Both the position numbers and the translations under genes were made by a program. From contig NZ_BCTJ01000002.1 in assembly GCF_001571225.1 (NCBI RefSeq), positions 186,001 through 250,000 of the forward strand: a stretch of 64,000 nt of DNA, given 5' to 3'. Within the stretch, counting starts at the first letter, position 1. The number at the start of each line of letters is the position of its first letter. Shown here in pieces: positions 35,748 through 44,738 of this stretch. Origin of the DNA: Hydrogenophaga palleronii NBRC 102513. GTDB taxonomy: Bacteria; Pseudomonadota; Gammaproteobacteria; Burkholderiales; Burkholderiaceae_C. A model generated the notes under the pieces. The model had not been told where the DNA came from. It saw only the letters and a program-made list of their open reading frames with translations, and ran no database searches.

Positions 35748-36486
35748 CCAACCCAACGCCACGCAAGACGCGGTGATCGTGCGGCACGACGGGCCCGTCC
35801 TGCACATCACGCTCAACACGCCGGACAACGGCAACCTGGTGAGCGCCGCGATGGGCACGGCCGTGATCGGCGCGCTGGCCGGCCTGGATCCGCAGGTGCG
35901 CGTCGTCTGCCTGCGCGGCGCTGGCGCCGACTTCTGCGCCGGGCGCGTGTCGCCCACGCCGGCCAAGGGCGCGCCGCCACCGTCGGCCGAGCGGCTGCGT
36001 CAGCTGGTGGCCCAGCCCGCGCTCGATCTCTACGACGCCATCAAGGCCGCGCCGGTGCCCACGCTGGCCATCGTGCAGGGCTGCGCGACCGGCGTCGGTA
36101 CCGCGCTCGCCGCAGTGTGTGACATCACGCTCGCCACCGATGACAGCCGCTTCCAGATCCCGGAGATGGAGCGCGACATTCCGCCGACGCTGGTCATGTC
36201 GGCGCTGTGCGACCGCGTTCCGCTCAAGGCCTTGAACTACCTCGTCTTAAGCCGCCGCGAGTGGACCGGCCGCGAAGCGCAGGCTGCCGGTCTGGTGAGC
36301 TGGACGGTGCCGGCGGCGCAATTGGAGGCGGAGGCCGAAGCGCTCATTGCAACGCTCGCGGGCTGCTCGTCCGTCGCGGTGCGCGCTTGCAAGCAGTACC
36401 TCACACATGCCCCGACGATGAGCCCGCAAGCCGCCAGCGCGTTCGCGAGCCACCTGGCCGGCACTGCACTGTCGGCCCGCTACTGA
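35740..36486 (+). CDS. Enoyl-CoA hydratase/isomerase family protein, copy 2
   Basis: 248 residues, starting 8 bases inside the coxL remnant. Oxyanion-hole motif LRGAGADFCAGR, second loop GCATGVGTALAAVCDITLA, and FQIPEMERDIPPTLVMSAL. It aligns from end to end with the protein at 19229 (both include ACKQYLTHAP and end ALSARY). It appears intact even though the neighbouring molybdenum hydroxylase copy is destroyed, so it may still serve the monooxygenase/FAH branch. Confidence 0.82.
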   Translation: MNDQPNATQDAVIVRHDGPVLHITLNTPDNGNLVSAAMGTAVIGALAGLDPQVRVVCLRGAGADFCAGRVSPTPAKGAPPPSAERLRQLVAQPALDLYDAIKAAPVPTLAIVQGCATGVGTALAAVCDITLATDDSRFQIPEMERDIPPTLVMSALCDRVPLKALNYLVLSRREWTGREAQAAGLVSWTVPAAQLEAEAEALIATLAGCSSVAVRACKQYLTHAPTMSPQAASAFASHLAGTALSARY

Positions 36487-36537
36487 GCACCTCGACATGC
36501 GGCTTCGACCCCGGCCACAAGACCACTGGACACACGC

Positions 36538-36845
36538 ATGAGCCATTTCAACCACGCGGGATTCCCCAGCAGCCATTTGCTTGGGCCGGCTGCTGCCGCC
36601 AGCGTAGACGCGCTGCTCCCGGTCGGTGTCCGTGCGCAGGCTGTGCGTGCCGGTGATTGGTCGGACAATCCGCTGCGCATGTTCGACGGCTGTTCAACGC
36701 AGCTGTGCGACATCGCGGCGATGCTCGATGGCGCGACCCAGGCGCATTGCTTTTCGGAACCCGGCGGTGCAGGCCCCGGGCTCATGGGCAACGTGATGGG
36801 CAGTCAAGAGCGCCAGGCCCTGGCCTTCGGCACCACACCGCGCCG
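36538..36845 (+). pseudogene. Decayed N-terminal half of a Bug/TctC receptor
   Basis: The frame starts MSHFNHAGFPSSHLLGPAAA and has a signal-peptide-like stretch ending VGVRAQ. It then keeps worn Bug landmarks: DNPLRMFDG where intact receptors have a -PIRM--P block, PGGAGPGLMGN where they have the N-PGGAG-G loop, and LAFGTT where they have the DGYTLA-GT strand. The C-terminal two-thirds are missing. In copy 1 a Bug gene follows the hydratase gene directly, so synteny predicts one here. The assignment rests on these weak motifs plus position. Confidence 0.55.
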
Positions 36846-36869
36846 GCCGAGTGAGGGGGCGCGGGGTCG

Positions 36870-37763
36870 ATGAACCTCAATCTGAACCTGCGACAACTCA
36901 AGGCCTTCCTCGGCGTTGTTGAAACCAGCAACTTCACCAAGGCCGCACAGAAACTGCACCTGAGCCAGGCAGCGCTGTCCGCCAGCATCCGCGAGCTCGA
37001 AGGGCAACTGCGTTGCCGACTCTTCGAGCGCACCACACGCAGCGTTCAACTCACGGACGCGGGGCGCAAGTTGCTGCCGGTGGCCCAGCAGGTGGTCGAT
37101 TCCATGGACGGCGTGGCAAGCGAGCTGCAACACTTGGAGCGGTGCGGCGTGACGCGACTGCGCCTCGGGTTCACGCCAATCCTGGCGTCCAACGTGGTGC
37201 CCGAATTGCTCGGTGAGTTCCAGCGGCAGTTCCCGATGGTGCAGGTCGACCTGGTGGATGCGGGCCCGGGCGAGCTGCTCGAAAAAGTGGAAGCGGACCA
37301 GCTTGACGCCGCGTTCGGCGCCTTCGCGCAGAAGCGCTCGGGTCTGTCGCAGTTGCAGATCGCGCCTGCCACGCTGATGCTGGTGTGCTCCGGCCAGTTC
37401 TCGGCGATTGGCAAACGCATCGCCTGGCCGCAGGTGTTCGACTATCCCCTCATCTCGCTGACCCCCCGCAGCCCGATTGCGCAGCTGGTCACCAAGATCG
37501 CGCGTCAGCATGAAACAGAGATCCGTACACCGATGGTGGTCAATCACCTGGAGACCGCGCTCGGCATGGTGGAGAAGGGATTCGGTGTAGCCGTGTTCCC
37601 GTCGTTCGCCCAAGCCGCCTGGCGGCGCTACGGCGTGCGAACCAGCGAGATTTATCCCGCGGTCAGCATCGATTACTTCCGGATCACGAAGGCTGGCAAG
37701 GACACGAGCGCAGCCCTCGACGGAATGACGCAACTTTTGATTCAAAGGTTGCACGGCATATAG
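36870..37763 (+). CDS. LysR-family regulator of the copy-2 operon
   Basis: 297 residues. The winged HTH is at about 5-65 (NLRQLKAFLGVVETSNFTKA, LHLSQAALSASIRELEGQL), the effector domain at 95-290 (LRLGFTPILASNVVPELL). It resembles the regulator at 30492 over the whole length. It is transcribed in the same direction as the operon, directly behind the decayed Bug gene, with GAGTGAGGGG upstream. It probably responded to the substrate or an intermediate of the copy-2 enzymes and may cross-talk with the other copy. Confidence 0.87.
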   Translation: MNLNLNLRQLKAFLGVVETSNFTKAAQKLHLSQAALSASIRELEGQLRCRLFERTTRSVQLTDAGRKLLPVAQQVVDSMDGVASELQHLERCGVTRLRLGFTPILASNVVPELLGEFQRQFPMVQVDLVDAGPGELLEKVEADQLDAAFGAFAQKRSGLSQLQIAPATLMLVCSGQFSAIGKRIAWPQVFDYPLISLTPRSPIAQLVTKIARQHETEIRTPMVVNHLETALGMVEKGFGVAVFPSFAQAAWRRYGVRTSEIYPAVSIDYFRITKAGKDTSAALDGMTQLLIQRLHGI

Positions 37764-37850
37764 CTCGCAAGCCATGTGCTCATAGCTGGGGCCAATTGCT
37801 GCTGCAGCAGCAGGAAGCTCCAATTCACCCCCCCTAGAGGAGACAAAGAG

Positions 37851-38864
37851 ATGACGATGAATAAATTTGCAACTGCGATTGTGTTGGGCGCTGCGTGTCA
37901 GAGCCACGCCTTCGCAGGGGATTCCGTTCAGGTATACGGCTCTATGGATGGCGGCTTGCGCACATTGACCAATGTGAATGCTGCAGGAAACAGCAGGACC
38001 ACCATGAATTCAAGCGGCACGTACAACTCCAACCGCCTGGGCTTCAGGGGAAGCGAGGATCTGGGTGGTGGCTTGAAGGCCAGATTCATGCTTGAGACCG
38101 GCTTCTTCGGTGGCACCGGAATGCAGGCCGTTGCCGCTCAGTATTGGAACCGGGAAGCGACGGTGGGCCTGAGTGGCCCTTGGGGTTCCATCGACGCAGG
38201 GCGTCAGTTCTCGGTCAACGCGAGAACGGTTTTGGGGTACGACCCGTTCAGGTTCAAGTATCTCAGCATCGTTCCTCTTGCCAGGACGATCATCGGGTCA
38301 TCGCAAGCCCGCTTCGACAACGATATCCAGTACACGGGCAGGTTCGGACCTCTGACCGTCCGTGCTGAACGAGCGTTCGGCGAATCAGCGGGCAGCACCG
38401 CTACAAACAGCGCGACCGGTTTCGGCGGTACGTACGCGAACGGTCCATTCAGCGTAGGTGCCGCCTACACAAAGTGGAACGACGGGGGTGGGGCGGGCTT
38501 CGATAGAACTCAAGCGACCCTGGGCGGTACTTACACCAGCGGGCCGATGCGTCTGTCGTTCGGGATCATCGATGACAAGGTACAAACCGCCACGGTGGAC
38601 AGGGTCACAAAAAACACCTGGCTCGGCGCGTCGTATGACGTTTTACCCGCGCTGGTTGTGACCGGCGCGTTCTACCACACCAAGGGCTCCGCAAATGGTT
38701 TGTCCAATGGCAGGAAGCTGTTGATGGTCGGTGGAACGTATGCGCTTTCCAGGCGCACCAATCTGTACTTGGAGGCAGATCGCACTCGGCTTAGCGGCAC
38801 CGCGATCGTCAATGGGCAGACCAGCCAGACCGGTGTCTCGGTTGGTTTGAACCATGCGTTCTGA
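37851..38864 (+). CDS. Gram-negative trimeric-type porin
   Basis: 337 residues; AGAGGAGAC lies upstream of the ATG, with a second Met two codons on. Short signal peptide (ATAIVLGAACQSHAFAG), then the classical start SVQVYGSMDGGLRTLTN, RLGFRGSEDLGGGLKARFMLETGF, the loop-3 region and a C-terminal strand VGLNHAF ending in Phe. This is the general porin family of betaproteobacteria. Its place after the LysR gene suggests it admits the aromatic acid used by the neighbouring operon. Codon use looks a little less GC-rich than in the catabolic genes. Confidence 0.9.
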   Translation: MTMNKFATAIVLGAACQSHAFAGDSVQVYGSMDGGLRTLTNVNAAGNSRTTMNSSGTYNSNRLGFRGSEDLGGGLKARFMLETGFFGGTGMQAVAAQYWNREATVGLSGPWGSIDAGRQFSVNARTVLGYDPFRFKYLSIVPLARTIIGSSQARFDNDIQYTGRFGPLTVRAERAFGESAGSTATNSATGFGGTYANGPFSVGAAYTKWNDGGGAGFDRTQATLGGTYTSGPMRLSFGIIDDKVQTATVDRVTKNTWLGASYDVLPALVVTGAFYHTKGSANGLSNGRKLLMVGGTYALSRRTNLYLEADRTRLSGTAIVNGQTSQTGVSVGLNHAF

Positions 38865-38953
38865 CTGAAATGCAGGGTGATGATTCCGGGTGAAGTCCCC
38901 GCGAGAACCTGAACCACCCGGATGCAGAGAGTTCCGCCAGCAGGAGTCTCTGC

Positions 38954-39220
38954 ATGAAGAAGTCCAGGTTCCGTGAAAGCCAGATGGTCGGCATCCTCAA
39001 GGAAGTCGAAGCGGGTGCGGAGGTCGCTGAGACGTGCAGGAAGCACGGCATCAGCGAGCCGGCGTGCTAGAAGTGGACTGGCCAGTTCGCTGGCATGACG
39101 GTCTCGCACCTGTCCCATCTGCGGCAACTGCAGGACGAGAACGCCAAGCTCAAGTGCATGTATGCCGATCTGGTGCTGATGCACCACGCGTTCAAGGAGG
39201 TCGTCGACCGAAAGCTCTGA
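38954..39220 (+). pseudogene. IS3-family OrfA with in-frame stop
   Basis: 89 codons reading MKKSRFRESQMVGILKEVEA, CRKHGISEPAC, an amber stop (TAG at 39068), then KWTGQFAGMTVSHLSHLRQL and DENAKLKCMYADLVLMHHAF to a stop. This is the helix-turn-helix/leucine-zipper OrfA of an IS3-family element, inactivated by the amber codon where a Tyr pair is usual. The 5' gap 38865-38953 is likely the left end of the element. Confidence 0.85.
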
Positions 39221-39778
39221 CCCCGGAGCGTCGCGAGATGGTCGTTCAAGCCCTCATGACCGAGCACCGCATGAGCGAGCGCCGTGCCTGCCAGGCCAGT
39301 GGCATCGCCCTGCGCTATCGTCCCGTTGAACGCGACGACTCCGGGGTCATCATCTTCGCAAGCCCATATGGCACTGAACCCGCGCCACGGCTTCGGGCTG
39401 CTGTACGACAGCGCTCGCCACCAAGGCAAGACCTGGGGCAAGACAGTGCTCTGGCGCGTGTACTGCGAACAGCAGCTGAACCTGCCTCGGTGCGGCAAGA
39501 AACGGCCTCCGCGCACTGGTCCAGTGACCTCAGAGCAAGGGCATCATCCTCCATCGCATCCGAGTTTGGAAAGCCCACGCGGAACGCCTATGTTGAATGG
39601 TCCAAAAAGACCACTACGCCGAGCGGCTGGACAGCTACGTGTTCGACAACCGACAGGACGTGTGTGACATGACAGTCGATTGGCTGCACCGCTACAACAC
39701 CATTGACCCCATGAAGCCCCCGGTCGCATCCCGCCGGTCGAGCACCGTGTCAAACTGTTCCCCAACCTCTACTTCTGA
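39221..39778 (+). pseudogene. IS3-family OrfB, frameshifted and shortened
   Basis: Fragments in shifting frames: LTPERREMVVQALMTEHRMS with ERRACQASGIAL; later MALNPRHGFGLLYDSARH and WRVYCEQQLNLPRCGKKRP; then GKPTRNAYVEW, YVFDNRQDVCDMTVDWLHRY and finally PPVEHRVKLFPNLYF and a stop. These are in the correct order for an IS3-family integrase, but much of the catalytic core is missing and the frame changes repeatedly. Together with the OrfA remnant it marks one dead element. Confidence 0.82.
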
Positions 39779-39810
39779 CTGGCTCAGGAAATCGAGGGGG
39801 CTACAGTGCG

Positions 39811-39918
39811 ATGAGCACCCAGAGATTCACACCGAAATTCAATAAAGAAGCAGTCAAACAGGTTGCCGAACGTTGTGCTTACCCCGCACCAGAGTTTCTC
39901 CAGCGAGGGCATTTTTAA
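39811..39918 (+). pseudogene. Second IS3-family OrfA fragment
   Basis: A short frame MSTQRFTPKFNKEAVKQVAE then loses homology and stops. The opening is that of another IS3 subgroup whose OrfA begins M-TQRFTPEFK-EAV-QV. It abuts the end of the previous element, so two different insertions piled up here. The following ~100 bases to the LysR start hold nothing recognisable. Confidence 0.65.
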
Positions 39919-40024
39919 GGGTACTACATCGACATCGTGGAGAATGTGTTTTCTTGGCTGGGGGGGCGTCTCCTGAGGCCACTGACCGTCACTGCAACAT
40001 CGCAGCAAGCCTGAGACAAGACGC

Positions 40025-40924
40025 ATGAAACGCATCAACACCGTCGACCTCGAAATATTCGTCTCGGCCGTCGAAGAAACCAGCTTTTCCAAAGCCGCCG
40101 AGCGCAATGACCTAGTCACCTCCGCGGTGAGCAAACGCATCGCCGAACTTGAACGTCGCTTCGGCAAGACGCTACTGTACCGGCATGGCCGCGGCGTCGA
40201 GCCTACGCCGGCCGGCTCACTGCTCTACCGCCAGGCCAAGGCGCTGCTGCGCACGGCGCAGATGGTGGAGGAGTCGATCGCCGGCTTCGATGCGGGTGGC
40301 CTGCCCAAGATCCGCCTGGCGTCCAATCCGTCCACCATCCTGCAGTTTCTGCCGGTGCCGCTAGCGCGCTACCTCGCCACGCGGCCGGATGTGCGCGTGG
40401 ACCTGCTGGAGAGCCACAGCTACGACGTGCCGCGCATGATCGTAGACGGCGACGCCGACATCGGCATCTACCACGCAGCCTATCTCGCACCCGGTGTCGT
40501 GTCGTACCGCTACCGAACCGACCGCGTCGGCCTCGTGGTGCCACGTGGCCATGCGTTGGCCGACCGCAAAGAGCTTTTTCTCGAGGAGGCGCTGGACTAC
40601 GACTTCCTCGGCTACTTCCCGCGCCACTCGCTCGATTCGTTCCTCGATCTGGTCGATCGAACCATCACGCGGCCGCCCAACGTGAAGATGCAGGTGTCCA
40701 ACTTCGAGACGCGCTGCGTGATGATCCGCGAAGGGTTGGGCATCGCCATCGTGCCTGGGCTGATCGCGGGACGCTACCTGACCGACATGGGCCTCGTGCT
40801 GCTGCGCTTGAAGGACGATTGGGCCGAGCGCCAGTTTTATGTGTGCGTGCGTGACGCGCTCAATATGAGTCAGCCCGTGAGCGAGCTGCTGGAGTATCTG
40901 CGCTCCGAAGGCGGCGGCACCTGA
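40025..40924 (+). CDS. LysR-family regulator
   Basis: 299 residues. HTH at about 20-42 (FSKAAERNDLVTSAVSKRIA), DNA-binding domain ending RHGRGVEPTPAG, effector domain from about 95 (KIRLASNPSTILQFLPVPLA). It is of a different LysR subgroup from those at 30492 and 36870. It lies directly upstream, in the same direction, of a frameshifted Bug gene and a frameshifted SDR gene, so its former targets may be those. The gene itself looks intact. Confidence 0.87.
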   Translation: MKRINTVDLEIFVSAVEETSFSKAAERNDLVTSAVSKRIAELERRFGKTLLYRHGRGVEPTPAGSLLYRQAKALLRTAQMVEESIAGFDAGGLPKIRLASNPSTILQFLPVPLARYLATRPDVRVDLLESHSYDVPRMIVDGDADIGIYHAAYLAPGVVSYRYRTDRVGLVVPRGHALADRKELFLEEALDYDFLGYFPRHSLDSFLDLVDRTITRPPNVKMQVSNFETRCVMIREGLGIAIVPGLIAGRYLTDMGLVLLRLKDDWAERQFYVCVRDALNMSQPVSELLEYLRSEGGGT

Positions 40925-41081
40925 AGACCTTGAGACTGGCAGGCGCCCGGCGCGGCATGCGCAAGGGTCCGATTCCATCTCTTCAAACGCAGGCCGAAAA
41001 GGCGTCCCTGCGATCCGGTACAGCGCTTTGCACCGCGCGGGGCTGAACGCCCTTCTCATACGCCGAATCAGGAGACAAGCC

Positions 41082-42077
41082 TTGGACCGAAAGACCTTCA
41101 TTGGCGCCGCATGCACGGCCGCCGCATCCTTTCTCGTGGGCACCGTGCCGGCCTGGGCCCAAGCCCCGTTTCCCTCAAGGCCGATCACCATGGTCGTTCC
41201 CTACCCGCCTGGCGGTGTGGTGGACCCGGTGGCGCGCGTCATCGCGCCCATGCTGGCCCGCGAGCTCGGCCAGTCCGTCGTGATCGAGAAAAAGACCGGA
41301 GACCGGTGCGACCGGTGCGACCGGTGCCATCGGCGCACAGGCCGTGGCACGTGCGGAGCCCGATGGTCACACTGTGCTCTTGCACACGGGCGTGGTCGCC
41401 CTGGATCCGAGCCCCCTCAAGCAGCCAGGTTACGACGTCCGCCGCGATCTCGTGCCAGTCGGCATGGTGGCCACCGGCCCCTACGTGATCGTCGTTAGCC
41501 CAACGTGCCCGCTCAGACGCTGCCCGAATTGCTGGCCAACGTGAAGGCGAACCCGGACAAGGTGCTCTACGGCTCGGCCGGCATTGGCTCCTCCACGCAC
41601 CTGGTCGGCGAGCTGCTCAACGGCGCTGCCGGCCTGGAGATGCGCCACGTGCCGTACCGCGGCGGCGGCCCCTTGCTGGCGGCCCTCGTGGCGGGCGACA
41701 TTCAGGTCGGTTTCGAAACCATCTCGGGCGTCAAGCCCTTCGCAGAGGGCGGCCGCGTGCGCATGGTGGCCGTGACCAGTAAGGCGCGCAACGCCACGGT
41801 GCCCCAACTGCCCAGTGTGGCCGAGGCCGGCGTGAATGGCTTCTATGCCACGCTGTGGGAAGCCCTGTTCCTGCCCAAGGGCACACTGGATGCGATCGTC
41901 ATGCGCTGGAACACGGCGATGAAGAAGGTGCTGGCGTCGCCCAAGGTGCTGAAGCGTCTGGCGGACTTCGGTCTCGAGGGCATCCCGTCCACGCCTCAGC
42001 AGCTGGGTGCACAGATCGAAGCGGACATCGTGAAGTGGGCCACGGTCATCAAGAGCGCCTACGTCAACATGGAATGA
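41082..42077 (+). pseudogene. Bug/TctC receptor with two frameshifts
   Basis: It starts at TTG with CAGGAGAC upstream and reads LDRKTFIGAACTAAASFLVG, FPSRPITMVVPYPPGGVVD and QSVVIEKK. It then leaves frame within the 9-bp repeat tract at 41301, continues in a second frame (AVARAEPDGHTVLLHT to YVIVVSP), and shifts again near 41500, where one C appears lost before VPAQTLPELLANVKANPD. The third frame runs to the stop with normal receptor sequence (RHVPYRGGGPLLAALVAGD). All parts are present, so this is either a young pseudogene or a sequencing problem. Confidence 0.85.
41301..41327 (+). repeat. Three tandem copies of a 9-bp unit
   Basis: GACCGGTGC is repeated three times without change, inside the Bug pseudogene and exactly where the reading frame changes. 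It covers the Gly/Ala-Thr-Gly loop (intact relatives have PGAGA or similar). Adding 9-bp units alone keeps frame, so the shift needs a further small indel at the tract edge (41293-41301). Confidence 0.9.
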
Positions 42078-42084
42078 CCCGAGG

Positions 42085-42830
42085 ATGAACGCTCGCCTTG
42101 CGCTTCCCGGGGCGCTCAGCCTGGCCGGTCGCGGTGTCGTGGTCACCGGTGCCGCCCATGGCATCGGTCGGGCCACGGCGGGGGTGCTCGCCAGTCTGGG
42201 CGCCGAGCTGTTGCTGGTCGATCTTCGGCCGCAGGACGAGACACGCCGGTTGATCGAGACGGCGGGCGGCGCACGCGTGCGCACGCTGCAGGCCGACCTG
42301 ACCGCCGAAGGATTCAGCGCGCAGCTGATGGCCTCAGGTCCACTGTACGCGCTGGCGCACTGCGCCGCCGTCCACGACAGCAGCGACTGGACGCTCACCG
42401 GCGGCACCGCGCGCTTCCACCGCACCATGGGCATCACGCCCGTGTGCCCCTAGAGCTGGGCATGGCTGCGATGGAGCATATGGCCGGCATGGGCGGGGCC
42501 GAATCGTGATGACCGGATCGACCGCTGGTCCAACGGTGGCACCTCAGCCACCGCGCCACCTACGCGGCGTCGAAAGGAGCTGTGCACAACATCGTGCGCT
42601 GGCTGTCGCGCCGCGCGGTGGGCCGTGGCGTGATGGTGAACGGCGTGGCGCCCGGACCGGTGCGCACGGCGATGACGGCACAGTCCACCGTCAATGCCGA
42701 GCAACTGCCGACCGGGCGCATGGCCGAACCCGACGAGATCGCCTGGACCATCGCGTTTCTCTGCACGCCGGCGGCCTCGTACTTGTCGGGCGCGATCGTC
42801 GATGTGAACGGCGGAGCGCTCGTGGGTTGA
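42085..42830 (+). pseudogene. Short-chain dehydrogenase/reductase, frameshifted
   Basis: The first frame gives the cofactor-binding half (LSLAGRGVVVTGAAHGIGRA, then LLLVDLRPQDE) and runs into a stop at 42453. A second frame supplies CPLELGMAAMEHMAGMGG, a third RIVMTGSTAG, and the last (from about 42555) TYAASKGAVHNIVRWLSRR to YLSGAIVDVNGGALVG. The total length is that of a normal 248-residue SDR, including the YAASK active site, so only small indels separate it from function. It directly follows the frameshifted Bug gene. Confidence 0.82.
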
Positions 42831-42835
42831 TGTCC

Positions 42836-42868
42836 AAAAAAACGGCAGCACCCGATGGGTACTGCCGC
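42836..42868 (-). terminator. Intrinsic terminator for the leftward Bug gene
   Basis: Read on the minus strand: CGGCAGTACCC, loop ATC, GGGTGCTGCCG with one mismatch, then seven T. It lies 17 bases after the stop of the gene at 42885 and could weakly serve the plus strand too. Confidence 0.8.
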
Positions 42869-42884
42869 TTTCAGGCTGCTTCGT

Positions 42885-43853
42885 TCACTCGGGCGAGATG
42901 CCCGCCGACTTCGTCACCTCCGCCCACTGCTTCATTTCCACCTCCAGGCGCTTCTTGAATTGGTCCGGCGTGGACGCCACGACACGGTAACCGATGGCCG
43001 CCAGCTTAGACTTCACTTCCTCGTCCTTGAACACGTTCACGAGTGCAGCGTGATAGCGCTGCACCATCGCGTCGGATGCGCCCTTGGGCAGGAAGATGCC
43101 CACCGAGGTTTCTGCCTCGAAACCCTGGATGCCAGACTCGGCGAGCGTGGGCACGTTGGGCAGCATCGGGTTGCGCTCAGGGCTGGTGACGGCGAGCAGC
43201 CGCACCCGGCCGGCGTCTACCAGGGCTTTGGAGCCAGGAATGGTGTCGAACGCGGCCTGGATCTCGCCACCGAGCAGCGCCGTGACCACTGCGCCATTGC
43301 CTTTGTAGGGCACATGGGTCATCGCAAGACCCGACGATTTCTTGAGCAGCTCGGTGAGCAGGTGCAGCGTCGAGCCACTGCCCGAGGTGCCGTAGAACAA
43401 CTTGTCGGGGTTCGCCTTGCTGTAGGCAATGAGATCCTGTGTGGTCTGTACCGGCAGGCTGGGGTTGACCGCCAGCGTGAACGGACCCGAGGCCATCAGC
43501 ATCACGGGCACGATGTCGGAGCGAGTGTCATAGCCGGGGTTCTTCTGCGTACTCGGGTGGATGGCCACGACGTTGGTGTTCAGCAGGATGGTGTAGCCAT
43601 CCGGCGCGGCGCGGCTCACCTGCGCGGTGCCCAGTGCGCTGGCGGCACCGGGTTTGTTCTCGATCACCACCGGCTGGCCCAGCTCCTTGGCCAGCCGTGG
43701 CGCGACGATCCGGCCGGCGGGGTCGGTCGATCCGCCGGGCCCGTAAGGAATCACCATGGTGATCGGTTTGGTGAACACGATGGGCTGCTGCGCGTGCGCG
43801 GCCAGGCTCATGGCTCCGGCGAGAACCGCCATGACGAGGCGAGGGTATTTCAT
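42885..43853 (-). CDS. Bug/TctC-family solute receptor
   Basis: 322 residues from the ATG with GGAGA 8 bases upstream; a Met five codons earlier lies across that site. Signal peptide VMAVLAGAMSLAAHAQ; motifs FTKPITMVIPYGPGGSTDPA, VVIENKPGAASALGTAQVS, APDGYTILLNT, HVPYKGNGAVVTALLGGE and LPNVPTLAESGIQGFEAE. It forms a leftward unit with the SDR gene upstream (45-base gap) and ends at a good terminator. The ligand is unknown, presumably a carboxylate for the nearby SDR/luciferase-type pathway. Confidence 0.9.
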   Translation of the reverse strand: MKYPRLVMAVLAGAMSLAAHAQQPIVFTKPITMVIPYGPGGSTDPAGRIVAPRLAKELGQPVVIENKPGAASALGTAQVSRAAPDGYTILLNTNVVAIHPSTQKNPGYDTRSDIVPVMLMASGPFTLAVNPSLPVQTTQDLIAYSKANPDKLFYGTSGSGSTLHLLTELLKKSSGLAMTHVPYKGNGAVVTALLGGEIQAAFDTIPGSKALVDAGRVRLLAVTSPERNPMLPNVPTLAESGIQGFEAETSVGIFLPKGASDAMVQRYHAALVNVFKDEEVKSKLAAIGYRVVASTPDQFKKRLEVEMKQWAEVTKSAGISPE

Positions 43854-43898
43854 GCGTTGTGTCTCCATAGGGTGGGTGATGTGAGCGTGTGTCGCCCC

Positions 43899-44738
43899 TC
43901 AAGCGCCCCGCGCGTACGCGCTGGCGGCGGCTTGTGGCTGGGCGTTGTATAGCGGCGCGATGAGATAGCCCCCGTCGACCACGATGTCCTGTCCCGTGAC
44001 GTAGGCGGCCGCATCGGTGGCAAGGAAGGCCACGATGCCGGCGATATCCTCCGGCGCGCCGATGCGGCGCACCGGAAGCATGTTCACGCGCGCTGCGTGC
44101 TGCTGTTCGTCGCGGTAGAAGGCATCGGACATGGGCGTGCGCACCATGCCAGGGCTGACCGCATTGGCTCGAATGCCGCGCGGCCCCCACTCCACCGCCA
44201 TCTGCCGCGTCAGACCGAGCAACGCCGCCTTGCTCGGGCCGTAGGCGCCGATGCGTGTGGGCATTTGGGCACCGATGGAAGCGATGTTGATGATCGAGCC
44301 TGCGCCGCGCGCGAGCATCGGCCTGGCGAACACGCGGGCGCACAGGAACGCTCCGCGCACGTTCACGTCGAAGACTTTGTCCCAGTCGGCGATGGGCACA
44401 TCTTCCAGTGGTGCCGACAGTGCTTTGGTTCCAGCGTTGTTGACCAGGATGTCGCAGCGGCCGTAGCGCTCTTCGACGGCGCGTCCCAAGGCTTCCACCG
44501 CGTCGGGGTCGGCAATGTTGCAGGCGATGCCCATACAGTCGGGGGACGGCCTGTGTGTGGGCGCCTCTAGGCCGGCCAGGGCGACCGACGCTCCCATTGC
44601 AGCGAGCCGCACGGCGATGGCCCCGCCCAAGCCGCCCCCGGCACCGGTGACCACCGCTACGCGGCCCTTCAGGCTGTCGCAGGTGAACACAGGCGAAGCC
44701 GGATTCACGGATGCGGGAATGGCTGACGCCAATGCCAT
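43899..44738 (-). CDS. Short-chain dehydrogenase/reductase
   Basis: 279 residues, starting at the ATG preceded by GGAGACAAGACAGC. A ~25-residue lead precedes the cofactor site TGAGGGLGGAIAVRLA. NNAGTKAL, the Ser of NIASIG and YGPSKAALLG (Tyr-Lys pair) are present, and the end GQDIVVDGGYL is typical of classical SDRs. It probably oxidises an alcohol or reduces a ketone of an alicyclic or aromatic intermediate. It is transcribed together with the Bug receptor and behind the LysR gene at 44908. Confidence 0.87.
   Translation of the reverse strand: MALASAIPASVNPASPVFTCDSLKGRVAVVTGAGGGLGGAIAVRLAAMGASVALAGLEAPTHRPSPDCMGIACNIADPDAVEALGRAVEERYGRCDILVNNAGTKALSAPLEDVPIADWDKVFDVNVRGAFLCARVFARPMLARGAGSIINIASIGAQMPTRIGAYGPSKAALLGLTRQMAVEWGPRGIRANAVSPGMVRTPMSDAFYRDEQQHAARVNMLPVRRIGAPEDIAGIVAFLATDAAAYVTGQDIVVDGGYLIAPLYNAQPQAAASAYARGA

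Noticed and set aside
41301..41327. CRISPR-like repeat
   Set aside because: Units are 9 bp, adjacent and without spacers, and lie within a coding gene.
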